A program made the position numbers and the translations under genes. 64,000 nt of DNA. It comes from Scrofimicrobium canadense. GTDB lineage: Bacteria; Actinomycetota; Actinomycetes; Actinomycetales; Actinomycetaceae. Of this stretch, positions 9,316 through 18,153 are shown in pieces (the first letter of the stretch is position 1; every line of letters begins with the position of its first letter). The notes beneath the pieces are model-generated. The model was not told where the DNA came from. It worked only from the letters and a program-made list of their open reading frames with translations, and did not search any database. Location of the stretch: the NCBI RefSeq assembly GCF_009696615.1, contig NZ_VULO01000009.1, forward strand, positions 62,001 through 126,000, given 5' to 3'.

Positions 9316-11595
9316 TCAGCTCACGGGTGCCATATAGATATGTAAAGACTGGGGTTCTAACTGGACAGCTTTTCCAGGACTTACTTTGTGTCCCTCATCC
9401 AAGGCCGTGTCCGCATCGTTGATCCTTCCGGTTTTGGGACGCATCCACGAGGTGTCATAGACCTGCACCCACTGAGGACCATGAGAGTCAGGCAGGACCA
9501 CCTCTGCCACATCCAGCTCTCCATTGAATACCACCAAAAGATCCGCGTCATCAACCGGTAGACCAGACCTGCGCATTTGGAAGACGCGGTTCCCCGCAGT
9601 CCTCCAAGCATCGCCTTCAATGGTGTGAGAGGAACGATCGAACCACGCGACGTCGGGAAGAATATCGCCATCGATAGGGATCCCGTGAGCGAAATTCGTG
9701 GGTCGCATAACCGGGTGAAGTGAGCGCAATTTCAGTAAATACTGCGTGCTTTTCAGCTGCCGTTCCTGGTGCTTTTCCAGATTCCAATCAATCCATGAGA
9801 TCGGAGAATCCTGACAGTAAGCGTTGTTGTTTCCTCCCTGCGAGCGGGCAAATTCGTCACCAGCCACGATCATGGGGGTCCCCGCAGAAACTAACAGCGT
9901 CGCCAACAGATTTCTCCGAGACCTCTCACGAGCGTAGAGGATTTCTTCGACGAGGCCTGTCGGGTCGGCCATATCATCTTCCCGGCCATCGCCTTCAACA
10001 CCGTGATTCCACGAACGGTTGTTTTCGCTGCCATCCTGGTTGTTCTCGAGGTTTGCCATATTGTGTTTATGGTTATAGCTAGTTAAATCTGCCAGGGTGA
10101 AACCATCATGGGCAGTGACAAAGTTGATAGATGCCCGGGGCCCGCGTTCTTGTGAAAACAGGTCTGAAGAACCAGAAAGCCGCGTTGCCAAATTTGCGGC
10201 ATTGCCCATGCCTCGGCCAGCTAGATAATTATTGAAATCCGCTAACCAAAAGTCGCGGATTGCATCGCGATAGCGGTCATTCCACTCGGAAAAAGGAATG
10301 GGGAAATTGCCGGTCTGCCATCCGCCGGGGCCAATATCCCACGGCTCCGCAATGAGCTTGACGTCGCGAAGTACCGGATCGGTCGCCAATCCGACCAGGA
10401 ATGGGTGGAATGAGGTGTACCCATCCGTAAGACGTCCCAAGGTGACAGCAAGGTCAAAACGGAAACCGTCAATACCCATTGATTCACTCCAATACCGCAG
10501 CGAATCCAAGGTCATCTGCACCACTTTTTCTTCAGAGAAGTTCATGGTGTTGCCACACCCCGTGTCATCGATACTGCGACGCGGACGCCCCTCGGTGTAC
10601 CGGTAGTACATCAGTGAGTCCAAACCCCGCCAACTCACCGTGGGGCCGGTGTCCCCACCCTCGCATGTGTGGTTATACACCACGTCCAAGATGACTTCGA
10701 GGCCAGCCTCATGAAGAAGCGATACCATCCCTCGGAATTCGTCAACTACCGCTTGCGGACCTGCCTGTTGGGCTGCGCGGGTCGCATAGCTTGGTTCGGG
10801 AGCGAAAAACCCTAACGTTGAATAACCCCAATAGTTAGTGAGGCCACGCTCGGTGAGGAAAGGCTCATCCATTTTTGCCATGACCGGCAGTAATTCGATG
10901 GCGGTTACGCCCAGTGACTTCAGGTGAGTAATGCTTGAGGGGTGCGCGAGCCCCGCATATGTTCCCTGTAACTCTGGTGGAACGCCCGGCATATTCTTGG
11001 TGAACCCTTTGACGTGTAACTCATAGATAGAGGTTTTCTCCCACGATGTGCGCGGGCCAGGGACGATATCGAAGCCATTATGAACGACGACAGATTTGGG
11101 GCTCTGGAGTGCAGAATTGAGAGAGGACGGTGCCATGGGGTAGGTGGTTGGATAGAGATCTTTATCCACCTGATGAGCATGGAGTGATGCCCCTAATACA
11201 GGGGCGCCAGATATCCCTCTCGCGTATGGATCCAGGAGTAGTTTGTTGGGGTTGTAGTAAAGCCCCTCGTCAGGGTCCCACTTGCCGTGGGCGCGGAAAC
11301 CGTAGGTGGTGCCAGAGTGAAAGCCCGGAAGTTTACCGTGCCAGATGCCCTCTGTTGGTCCCATAAGTGCAAAGCGTCGCTCCCACACTTCGCGCCCGTC
11401 GCCGTCAAAAACACAAAAATCTATGGCCGAGGCATGGGGAGCTGCCACCGCGATTTCCAACCCATCGGAAACAGCGAAAACTCCGAGATGACGGAAATTC
11501 GGGTTCGGGAGGGGGACCGTGGCGGTCGCTGATTGCAGAACCGGCTCGGTTGGGGAGTGTGTTCCAAGAGGTGTTTTCATTGAAATGAATTGCAC
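9316..11595 (-). CDS. glgX: Glycogen debranching enzyme GlgX
   Basis: A 759-residue GH13 isoamylase-type enzyme that hydrolyses alpha-1,6 branches of phosphorylase-limit glycogen. It has a CBM48-like N-terminus (GLEIAVAAPHASAIDFCVFD), the conserved VILDVVYNHTCEGG, the nucleophile region GIDGFRFDLAVTLGR (Asp), LIAEPWDIGPGGW (Glu) and NFVTAHDGFTLADL (the third Asp is in HD). Two starts are possible, GTG 11595 and ATG 11580 (MKTPLGTHS); neither has a clear Shine-Dalgarno site. It works with GlgP to degrade the polymer that GlgE/GlgB build. The 5' end faces etfB across about 100 bp. Confidence 0.95.
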   Translation of the reverse strand: MQFISMKTPLGTHSPTEPVLQSATATVPLPNPNFRHLGVFAVSDGLEIAVAAPHASAIDFCVFDGDGREVWERRFALMGPTEGIWHGKLPGFHSGTTYGFRAHGKWDPDEGLYYNPNKLLLDPYARGISGAPVLGASLHAHQVDKDLYPTTYPMAPSSLNSALQSPKSVVVHNGFDIVPGPRTSWEKTSIYELHVKGFTKNMPGVPPELQGTYAGLAHPSSITHLKSLGVTAIELLPVMAKMDEPFLTERGLTNYWGYSTLGFFAPEPSYATRAAQQAGPQAVVDEFRGMVSLLHEAGLEVILDVVYNHTCEGGDTGPTVSWRGLDSLMYYRYTEGRPRRSIDDTGCGNTMNFSEEKVVQMTLDSLRYWSESMGIDGFRFDLAVTLGRLTDGYTSFHPFLVGLATDPVLRDVKLIAEPWDIGPGGWQTGNFPIPFSEWNDRYRDAIRDFWLADFNNYLAGRGMGNAANLATRLSGSSDLFSQERGPRASINFVTAHDGFTLADLTSYNHKHNMANLENNQDGSENNRSWNHGVEGDGREDDMADPTGLVEEILYARERSRRNLLATLLVSAGTPMIVAGDEFARSQGGNNNAYCQDSPISWIDWNLEKHQERQLKSTQYLLKLRSLHPVMRPTNFAHGIPIDGDILPDVAWFDRSSHTIEGDAWRTAGNRVFQMRRSGLPVDDADLLVVFNGELDVAEVVLPDSHGPQWVQVYDTSWMRPKTGRINDADTALDEGHKVSPGKAVQLEPQSLHIYMAPVS

Positions 11596-11706
11596 CGGGA
11601 TTCTTCACCACTGTCAAATGGGGGAGATTACAAGGTGGTCAGTATCACTATTGATTGGTGCGATCTGGCACAGACAGCTTTTCGCTGAGATGGCATGCTT
11701 AGACGC

Positions 11707-12501
11707 ATGAGAATTTTCGTGTGCGTCAAGAATGTTCCTGACGGGCAGGCGGAGCGGCGCATTGAGGACGGGCGACTGGTTAGAGGCGACGATGACATCC
11801 TCAATGATCTCGATGAGTACGCAGTTGAGGCTGCAGTACAACTAGTTGAAAATGTGGGCGGCGAAGTAATCGCTGTGACTATGGGACCTGAAGGTGCAGA
11901 GGATTCGCTTCTTCGAGCACTGCAAATGGGAGCTGACAGGGCTATTCACATATGTGATCCCGACCTTGAAGGGACGGATGCTCCTGGAACCGCAATAGTG
12001 TTGGCTGCTGCGATTCTCAAAGAGAACAGCACTGAACCTCTCGACTTAGTTCTCACAGGGATGGCGAGCTTAGATGGTATGACATCCATGGTGCCTCCTG
12101 CCCTCGCCGAGGTGTTAGGCGAGCCCTTTGTTGGCGCCGTCGATAGCATTGAACTTACAGATGTGCAGCATATGCAGGTAGAGCGCGAAAGCAACGGATG
12201 GCATGAGGTTATTGACATCGAACTTCCAGCTGTTATCTCGGTGACCGATCAAGTTAACGAACCGCGCTTCCCCTCATTTAAAGACCTTAAAGCCGCGCGC
12301 AATAAACCCATTGATACAGTGACATGGGCAGAACTAGAACAGTATGTGCCTGAAGGAATTGTGCGAGAGTTGCACCGTACTTCAGTTATTTCAGCCAAAC
12401 CATATGAACGTGGTACCGAACGAATCGTCATTGAAGACACGGGCAATGCTGGCATAGAGCTTGCAGAGTATCTCTACAAAAGCGCTGGCTCGGAGGGATG
12501 A
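11707..12501 (+). CDS. etfB: Electron transfer flavoprotein beta subunit (EtfB/FixA)
   Basis: About 264 residues from ATG 11707 (MRIFVCVKNVPDG), which matches the usual N-terminus; an in-frame ATG at 11695 would add four residues and neither start has a good ribosome site. LDEYAVEAAVQL and GADRAIHICD are family features, and GMASLDGMTSMVPPALAEVLG is the AMP/FAD-interface signature. With EtfA it forms the cytoplasmic heterodimer that passes electrons between flavin dehydrogenases and a quinone oxidoreductase. The stop overlaps the etfA start, making it the first gene of a four-gene overlapping operon. Confidence 0.92.
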   Translation: MRIFVCVKNVPDGQAERRIEDGRLVRGDDDILNDLDEYAVEAAVQLVENVGGEVIAVTMGPEGAEDSLLRALQMGADRAIHICDPDLEGTDAPGTAIVLAAAILKENSTEPLDLVLTGMASLDGMTSMVPPALAEVLGEPFVGAVDSIELTDVQHMQVERESNGWHEVIDIELPAVISVTDQVNEPRFPSFKDLKAARNKPIDTVTWAELEQYVPEGIVRELHRTSVISAKPYERGTERIVIEDTGNAGIELAEYLYKSAGSEG

Positions 12502-13502
12502 TGGAAAAACTGAAAAACGCTATTGTCGTCGGTGTTAGCCATGTGAAAGACGGCGAACGCTGGACCCTGAGTGGGGATAGTGCTAGCACCTTGGCGTATG
12601 CAAAAATGCTGACTGACGGACCGGTCATTGCAGTAAGCATCGTCCCAGAATGTGACCTTGAGGCGATTCGTGCATGCGGCATCGGGACTGTGTATGCCCC
12701 GATGGAAGTGGGGGCTTGCCTTCGACTCTCTGACAATGCTGCGATAGTGGCCGGTCAGGCAATCAAAGAAATACAAGATACGCAGGACATCGCCGCGGTG
12801 TTCCTTCCTAATACGAAGCGTGGTCGGGAAACTGCCGGGCGCCTAGCAGTGCGAATGGGTGGCGGTGTCACCACGGATGTCTCTGACATCCAGGTTGTTG
12901 ACGGGAAACTCGAAGCAACCAAGAGAGTTCTTGGTGGGGAATGGGAAACGAAAACGTCCCTGCAAGATGGCATCCCAATTTTTACACTGTCGCTAGGGTC
13001 TGAGCCGGAAACACCAGCGACATTTACGCGCACACCTGATATCGTGCGAGTTGCAATTGACGGTCTTGTCTCCTCGCGGCTACGCATGGTGCGAGCTCGC
13101 CAGCAGCCTGGGGGAGCCAACGGTGACCTACGCGACTCTGATGTGGTTGTCGTGGGTGGCCGCGGCGTTGACGGAGACTTTGATACGGTCCACTGGTTGG
13201 CGGATGTGCTCTCTGGGGCCGTGGGGGCTACCCGCGTTGCATGTGACGAGGGGTGGGCACCCCGCTCAATGCAAATAGGACAAACAGGTGTCTCCATTTC
13301 ACCAAAAATCTACGTTGGTTTGGGCGTATCAGGAGCAGTGCACCACACCTGCGGAATTCAAGGCTCAGATGTGATAGTAGCTGTCTGTGACGACCCAGAT
13401 GCCCCAATTTTTGAGATGGCTGACTTCGGAGTGGTCGGTGATGTTGCCGAGGTGGTGCCGCAAGCAATCAAGCGTCTTGAGGAGTTGAAGTCAGAACGCT
13501 GA
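12498..13502 (+). CDS. etfA: Electron transfer flavoprotein alpha subunit (EtfA/FixB)
   Basis: A 334-residue EtfA. The C-terminal FAD domain is clear: VVVGGRGVDG near the domain start, QIGQTGVSISPKIYVGLGVS, then SGAVHHTCGIQGSDVIVAV with the FAD-contacting residues, and the C-terminal FGVVGDVAEVVPQAIKRL. Two adjacent ATGs (12498 and 12501) are possible; GGAGG at 12492-12496 fits the second better. It forms the ETF heterodimer with the upstream etfB. Its stop codon overlaps the probable CTG start of the cysteine desulfurase gene. Confidence 0.92.
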   Translation: MMEKLKNAIVVGVSHVKDGERWTLSGDSASTLAYAKMLTDGPVIAVSIVPECDLEAIRACGIGTVYAPMEVGACLRLSDNAAIVAGQAIKEIQDTQDIAAVFLPNTKRGRETAGRLAVRMGGGVTTDVSDIQVVDGKLEATKRVLGGEWETKTSLQDGIPIFTLSLGSEPETPATFTRTPDIVRVAIDGLVSSRLRMVRARQQPGGANGDLRDSDVVVVGGRGVDGDFDTVHWLADVLSGAVGATRVACDEGWAPRSMQIGQTGVSISPKIYVGLGVSGAVHHTCGIQGSDVIVAVCDDPDAPIFEMADFGVVGDVAEVVPQAIKRLEELKSER

Positions 13503-14635
13503 AACGCACCTATCTTGATCATGCCGCGACGACAGCGCTGAGCCCAGTCGCAGAAGAAGCATGGCTCAAGGCCGTGCGACAGCTTCAAAGTATGCCCGGA
13601 AACCCCAGTGCCCTCCACGCGGGGGGAAGAGCCGCCTCGCGCATGGTTGAAGACGCTAGAGAAGAGATTGCCGACGCCATTGGCGCGGAGCGAGCTGAAG
13701 TAGTGTTCACCTCGGGAGCCACAGAAGCAAATGCGTTGGGGGTAATCGGAGCGGCCCGGCACACAGGGCGCCCCGCAGTGCTGATTTCCCAAGTAGAACA
13801 TGACTCCGTGGCAAAACTGGCAGACGCTGCTCCCGACCTGCAATGGCGTCACATTCCAGTTGACTCAGAAGGAGTCAGTATCGTCCCGTCTTCCCTGGGA
13901 GACGACGTCGCTTTGGCCTCCATGTCACTAGTGTGCGCCGAAACAGGAGTCATCCAACCAGTAGAGCGCCTCGTCGCAGCCTCCGGAGACACCCTTGTTC
14001 ACACGGATGCAGCGCAAGCCATCGGTCACCTTCCCGTGAGCTTCTCAGCTCTAGGCGTTGACCTTCTCACTCTTGGCGGACACAAGATCGGCGCACCAGT
14101 TGGCACCGGAGCGTTGATCGTACGTCGCGGTGTGGAAATAGACAGCGACCGCCCCGGGGGAGGCCAAGAGCGGAAAAGGCGCTCAGGGACCGTTGATGCG
14201 GCTGGCGCCGTAGCACTGGCAGCCGCTTTGACCGCCACAGTCAGGGAACTGGATGTGGTCATTGAGCGTCATCAGGCTCTCAAAGATCGCCTTGTTGCGG
14301 GACTGCCTCCCGAAGTACATGTGACATCTCAGGCACCCTCGTCGCCGGGAATGGTCCACCTTTCCCTTCCCACATCCAGTCCAGAAGTCCTCCTCATGGC
14401 CTTTGACCAGGCTGGAGTGATGGTTTCTGCAGGCTCAGCCTGCCATGCGGGGGTGACTCGTCCCAGCGAGATCCTTCTCAACATGGGGCGTGACACCGCT
14501 GGAGCCCTGGGAGTTTTACGAGTATCCTTTGGGGCCGACACTGATGCGTCCGACATTGACGCATTCTTAGAAGCATTGCCGGGGGCGCTTGCGGCGGCCC
14601 AGCGAATGGATAAACACTTTAAGGAGCGCGCGTGA
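13499..14635 (+). CDS. Cysteine desulfurase (NifS/IscS family), probable CTG start
   Basis: A PLP enzyme that takes sulfur from cysteine and hands it to acceptors such as MnmA, encoded immediately downstream. The family N-terminus YLDHAATTALSP is encoded from about 13508, but the frame is closed by a stop at 13478-13480 and holds no ATG, GTG or TTG before 13574, where initiation would delete that motif. The best candidate is CTG 13499, in a CTGA overlap with the etfA stop, giving 378 residues. PLP lysine: LGGHKIGAPVGTGAL. Catalytic Cys loop: VSAGSACHAGVTRPSEIL. GAG-GAG at 13479-13484 is a distant ribosome site. Function is secure; the start is inferred. Confidence 0.9.
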   Translation: MKRTYLDHAATTALSPVAEEAWLKAVRQLQSMPGNPSALHAGGRAASRMVEDAREEIADAIGAERAEVVFTSGATEANALGVIGAARHTGRPAVLISQVEHDSVAKLADAAPDLQWRHIPVDSEGVSIVPSSLGDDVALASMSLVCAETGVIQPVERLVAASGDTLVHTDAAQAIGHLPVSFSALGVDLLTLGGHKIGAPVGTGALIVRRGVEIDSDRPGGGQERKRRSGTVDAAGAVALAAALTATVRELDVVIERHQALKDRLVAGLPPEVHVTSQAPSSPGMVHLSLPTSSPEVLLMAFDQAGVMVSAGSACHAGVTRPSEILLNMGRDTAGALGVLRVSFGADTDASDIDAFLEALPGALAAAQRMDKHFKERA

Positions 14636-15738
14636 AAGTCCTAGCGGCTTTATCTGGAGGAGTCGACTCCGCCGTAGCTGCTGCGTTAGCGCAAGAAGCA
14701 GGTCACGATGTTACGGCCGTCCATATGGCGCTCTCAGCTAACCCAGCATCCTGCAGGATTGGCAATAGAGGCTGCTGCTCAGCTGAAGACGCGGTGGACG
14801 CGGCCAGGGCCGCTGAAATCATGGGCATTCCCTTCTACGTGTGGGACCTCGCCGAAGAATTCGAGGAGACCGTTATCGACGATTTCCTCTCCGAATACTC
14901 GGTTGGTCACACCCCCAACCCCTGTGTGCGTTGCAATGAGTTCGTTAAGTTTCGCGAATTGGCCGACCGGGCTCGCGCCTTGGGTTTCGACGCAGTCTGC
15001 ACAGGCCACTATGCTAAGCGCATCGATGGTGCGGGCGGTCCCGAGCTACACCGGGCCGAGCATTTCGAGAAAGACCAGTCCTACGTCCTGGCAGTCATGG
15101 GAAACGAAGAACTCTCCCGCGTTTTGCTGCCCTTGGGCGACGCCCCCACGAAAGACTGGGTGCGCCAGCAAGCCGAAGAGCGCGGACTAGGTGTGTCCAA
15201 CAAGCCAGATTCATACGACATTTGCTTCATCCCTGACGGTGACACCCAGGGGTTCTTGCGGTCTCGCCTCGGCGAAAAACCCGGTGAAATTGTCGACGTT
15301 GAAGGCAATGTGGTGGGGGAGCACAGCGGCTACTACCAGTTCACCATTGGGCAACGCAAAGGCCTCAACCTGGGACGGCCAGCCCCCGATGGGCAGCCGC
15401 GCTACGTGGTGGAAACCAAGCCTGATACCAACCAGGTTGTGGTCGGTGCGGCCTCACTGCTCAGCGTGGACATTATCGATGGTTCAGATGTGGTGTGGCT
15501 GGTTGATCCCCGCGATATTGGCGAAGAAAACCTTGGCGTGCAAATGCGCGCCCACGGGGCAACATCACCCGTTGCGTCGTGGGAAGTGACCGCTCAAGGG
15601 CTGCGCGTTCATTTGGACGAGGCGGCCCGCGGGATTGCGGCCGGGCAATCTTTGGTCCTCTACCGGGGAACCCAGGTCGTGGCACAGGCCACTATTTGCT
15701 CAACTGGTAAGACACGGGCCGCGGAGCGTGTAAACTAG
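14632..15738 (+). CDS. mnmA: tRNA-specific 2-thiouridylase MnmA
   Basis: A 368-residue MnmA/TrmU. It thiolates U34 of tRNA-Lys, -Glu and -Gln using ATP and sulfur relayed from a cysteine desulfurase. The PP-loop ALSGGVDSAVAA is at the N-terminus. The catalytic cysteines are in TPNPCVRCNEFVKF and SYDICFIPDGD, and FTIGQRKGLNLG is conserved. The start is a GTG in a GTGA overlap with the desulfurase stop, so donor and acceptor enzymes are coupled. An additional N-terminal CxxxxxCC (SCRIGNRGCC) is common in the actinobacterial branch. It ends ten bases before tRNA-Leu. Confidence 0.95.
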   Translation: MKVLAALSGGVDSAVAAALAQEAGHDVTAVHMALSANPASCRIGNRGCCSAEDAVDAARAAEIMGIPFYVWDLAEEFEETVIDDFLSEYSVGHTPNPCVRCNEFVKFRELADRARALGFDAVCTGHYAKRIDGAGGPELHRAEHFEKDQSYVLAVMGNEELSRVLLPLGDAPTKDWVRQQAEERGLGVSNKPDSYDICFIPDGDTQGFLRSRLGEKPGEIVDVEGNVVGEHSGYYQFTIGQRKGLNLGRPAPDGQPRYVVETKPDTNQVVVGAASLLSVDIIDGSDVVWLVDPRDIGEENLGVQMRAHGATSPVASWEVTAQGLRVHLDEAARGIAAGQSLVLYRGTQVVAQATICSTGKTRAAERVN

Positions 15739-15748
15739 CTGAGGTTGC

Positions 15749-15833
<85 letters not shown>

Positions 15834-15839
15834 GTGATA

Positions 15840-15882
15840 ATGCAGGTCAGAGGGTGTTCCTTCTGGCCTGCATTTCTTTTTT
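15840..15882 (+). terminator. Rho-independent terminator after tRNA-Leu
   Basis: A 12-bp stem (ATGCAGGTCAGA at 15840-15851 with TCTGGCCTGCAT at 15862-15873, one G-U pair) precedes TTCTTTTTT. The remaining ~240 bp up to hsdM hold no gene that I can see; an inverted repeat GTACGG/CCGTAC lies near 15953-15974 and a promoter for hsdM must be here. Confidence 0.92.
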
Positions 15883-16122
15883 CGTTGCTTGCGCCTTCGG
15901 CTGTTCCGCGGCCTGGGCCATATGGTAGATGCCTGGGCTGTATGCAGTCCGGTGTACGGTTTTATGACCCCGTACGTGGTGTGCATACTTGTCGTAGCGT
16001 TGCGGTACCTTTATTTAGAGACGGTCAAAGAGTACTTGGTTCAGTAAGTGGTACAAAGGAGACAACTTCCCTATGTCACAGTCGTGCGTTCAATCATTCG
16101 TATGCTCAAGTGAGGTCTGTTT

Positions 16123-16863
16123 ATGAGTGTCACTAAAGAAACACAGAGGGCAGAGCTCCATAAGACGATCTGGCGGATCGCAAACGACCTACGTGGCAGC
16201 GTGGATGGGTGGGACTTCAAGTCTTACGTGCTCGGCATGCTGTTCTATCGGTTCATTTCTGAGAATCTCACTTCGTATCTGAATGAGCTTGAGCGTGCCG
16301 CGGGCAACCCAGATTTCGATTACACGAGGCTACCTGACGCGGATGCTGAGTTTGGTCGGGCGGAGACAGTGTTGGAGAAGGGGTTCTACATACTGCCTTC
16401 AGAGTTGTTTGAGAATGTTCGTCGGCAGGCTGCGGAGGATGAAAACCTCAACGAGACACTGGAGCGGGTTTTCACGAACATTGAAGCATCCGCGAAGGGC
16501 ACAGATTCTGAGGATGACCTCAAGGGGCTCTTTGACGATTTGGATGTGAATTCTTCCAAACTCGGCCCAACGGTTGCGAAGCGCAATGAGAAGCTAGTGA
16601 AGCTCCTTGACGCGATCGGGGATCTGAAACTTGGTACCTTCTCCGATAACACCATCGATACATTCGGAGATGCGTACGAGTATCTTATGCAGATGTACGC
16701 CTCCAGTGCGGGTAAGTCGGGCGGGGAGTACTACACGCCTCAAGAGGTCTCTGAGCTTCTTGCTCGCATCACTGTTGTTGGAAAGACGAAGGTCAATAAA
16801 GTTTATGAAACTTCCCGAGCGGAATGGATACAAATTAGCGGCGGCTATGCGCTCGCGGCTTGA
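16123..16863 (+). pseudogene. hsdM: Type I restriction-modification methyltransferase HsdM, truncated after the N-terminal half
   Basis: The first ~228 residues are a typical HsdM: an N-terminal helical domain (LHKTIWRIANDLRGSVDGWDF, KSYVLGMLFYRFISENL), the middle DLDVNSSKLG, and GEYYTPQEVSELLARI just before the methyltransferase core. The family continues KVNKVYDPACGSG, the SAM-binding motif I. Here the reading passes VNKVY into unrelated residues (ETSRAEWIQISGG) and stops at 16861-16863. The catalytic domain is therefore missing and the gene is inactive as it stands. The break at about 16807 coincides with the start of the prophage, so insertion into hsdM is the simplest explanation. Confidence 0.85.
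16797..16815. other. Putative left junction (attL) of the inserted element within hsdM
   Basis: hsdM homology ends within GTTTATGA (16801-16808). The next gene downstream is foreign and the element's two serine recombinases lie within 5 kb. Serine recombinases leave only a few bases of core identity, so the precise crossover cannot be read without the right junction, which was not found. Confidence 0.45.
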
Positions 16864-16947
16864 GTGGTGCAAACGAGTGGTGACTGGTGCAAGGGCTCTC
16901 GGGTACCTTGAGAAAGGTAGCAAGACGTTCAGGAAGGAGGACTCACA

Positions 16948-18153
16948 GTGAGTGATGAAGTTGAGGTCGTCAGCGATGGCGAAGGAGCGCTCGTGGTCGG
17001 CTCCAACAAAGCCGTGCGACGGTTCCTGAAGCAGAATGGTCTTGCGAAGGTCGCCGACAGCATCGATCTTGAGCGGCTACGCAAAACTCTTGGTGTCGGT
17101 TCAGATTTGCTCGAAAGCGTTTCAACTATTGCTGAGCAATCCGCCATGTACCTGAGACTCACGCCTGAGTCGGCACAACGTCTGAAAGACGCGGGCGGTC
17201 TGATGTCAACGAAGACCAAGGGCATCAGTCACGCGATGCTTGGTAAGACCGGCGACAGCTCGATGAAGTGGCTCCAGGTCGATACCAAGGCGTCTTCGCT
17301 GGTCTCCAACCCCGCAGTTCTCGCAGGAGTTGGTGGCCTCATGAGTCAGGCTGCTCAGCAGGCAGAAGCTCAGGAACTTCGCGAGTTCCTCGTCAGGATC
17401 GAGGGGAAACTCGATGATGTTCGCCGCAGCCAACGAAACGCCGTCATAGCTCGGATGCAAACGGCAGCTGGTCAAATCGAAGACGCGCAGACTCTTCGTG
17501 AGAACGGCGGAGATCCCAGGACGCTGTGGGACAAAGTTCAAGGGGCGCATTCGGCCATCATCAATGTGCAGGAAGAAACGTTGCTCGCTTTGGGATCACT
17601 CGCCGAGAAAGCTCAGGCAGAGGATAAGCCAGGCGCGATCAAGAAAGCGACTAGCGAGATCGAGCAAGAAGTTGCCCTGCACCTGGCTGTCCTTGCACGG
17701 TGCTTCGAGCTTGAGGATCAGTTTCGAATCATCGAACTGGATCATGTCATGGCGACTGCCCCCGACTACTTAGAAGGTCACCGGCAAGGTGTGGCGGAGC
17801 ACCGAGAGAAGCGACGTGGCGCTGTTCTCGGGAAAACTCAGTCGCTGATGCAGCAGTTGGATCGCTCTGGAGCCGTTGCGAACGAGAACATTCTTCTTCA
17901 CTCCAGAGCGGCACGAGTCATAGTGAAATCGTTGAACGCCACTGCAGAGAGCATTGAGGACTTTCACCAAACGCTCGGGGTGTCCATTGCCAGGGAAGAG
18001 ATCAGTGCGCTCCCTTGGCGGGAAGCATGGAAAGATCCAGAGCAGCGGAAGACTGCTGGGAAAGAAGCAGGGCAAAAGGCTCTAGTGGGACTTGGAACCG
18101 CAGCTGTTGGTGCAGGCACCATCATTGTTAAGCTACGCAACCCAAAGAAATGA
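16948..18153 (+). CDS. Protein of unknown function with C-terminal hydrophobic segment, next to the recombinases
   Basis: 401 residues from GTG 16948, with AAGGAGG seven bases upstream. The sequence is largely helical and charged: a region SNPAVLAGVGGLMSQAAQQ, then a coiled-coil-like ELREFLVRIEGKLDDVRRSQ, then long helices, and a C-terminal hydrophobic stretch ALVGLGTAAVGAGTIIVKL that could be one membrane helix. I do not recognise a family with a known role. It lies between the left junction and the recombinases, is plus-strand, and its last 21 bp overlap the end of the first recombinase gene tail to tail. This position is typical of accessory cargo genes at prophage ends. A TACCTT/AAGGTA hairpin lies upstream at about 16905-16920. 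Confidence 0.75.
   Translation: MSDEVEVVSDGEGALVVGSNKAVRRFLKQNGLAKVADSIDLERLRKTLGVGSDLLESVSTIAEQSAMYLRLTPESAQRLKDAGGLMSTKTKGISHAMLGKTGDSSMKWLQVDTKASSLVSNPAVLAGVGGLMSQAAQQAEAQELREFLVRIEGKLDDVRRSQRNAVIARMQTAAGQIEDAQTLRENGGDPRTLWDKVQGAHSAIINVQEETLLALGSLAEKAQAEDKPGAIKKATSEIEQEVALHLAVLARCFELEDQFRIIELDHVMATAPDYLEGHRQGVAEHREKRRGAVLGKTQSLMQQLDRSGAVANENILLHSRAARVIVKSLNATAESIEDFHQTLGVSIAREEISALPWREAWKDPEQRKTAGKEAGQKALVGLGTAAVGAGTIIVKLRNPKK

Noticed and set aside
16797-16863. hsdM as a naturally short functional protein
   Set aside because: The catalytic SAM and NPPF motifs are entirely absent and the ending residues have no family likeness.
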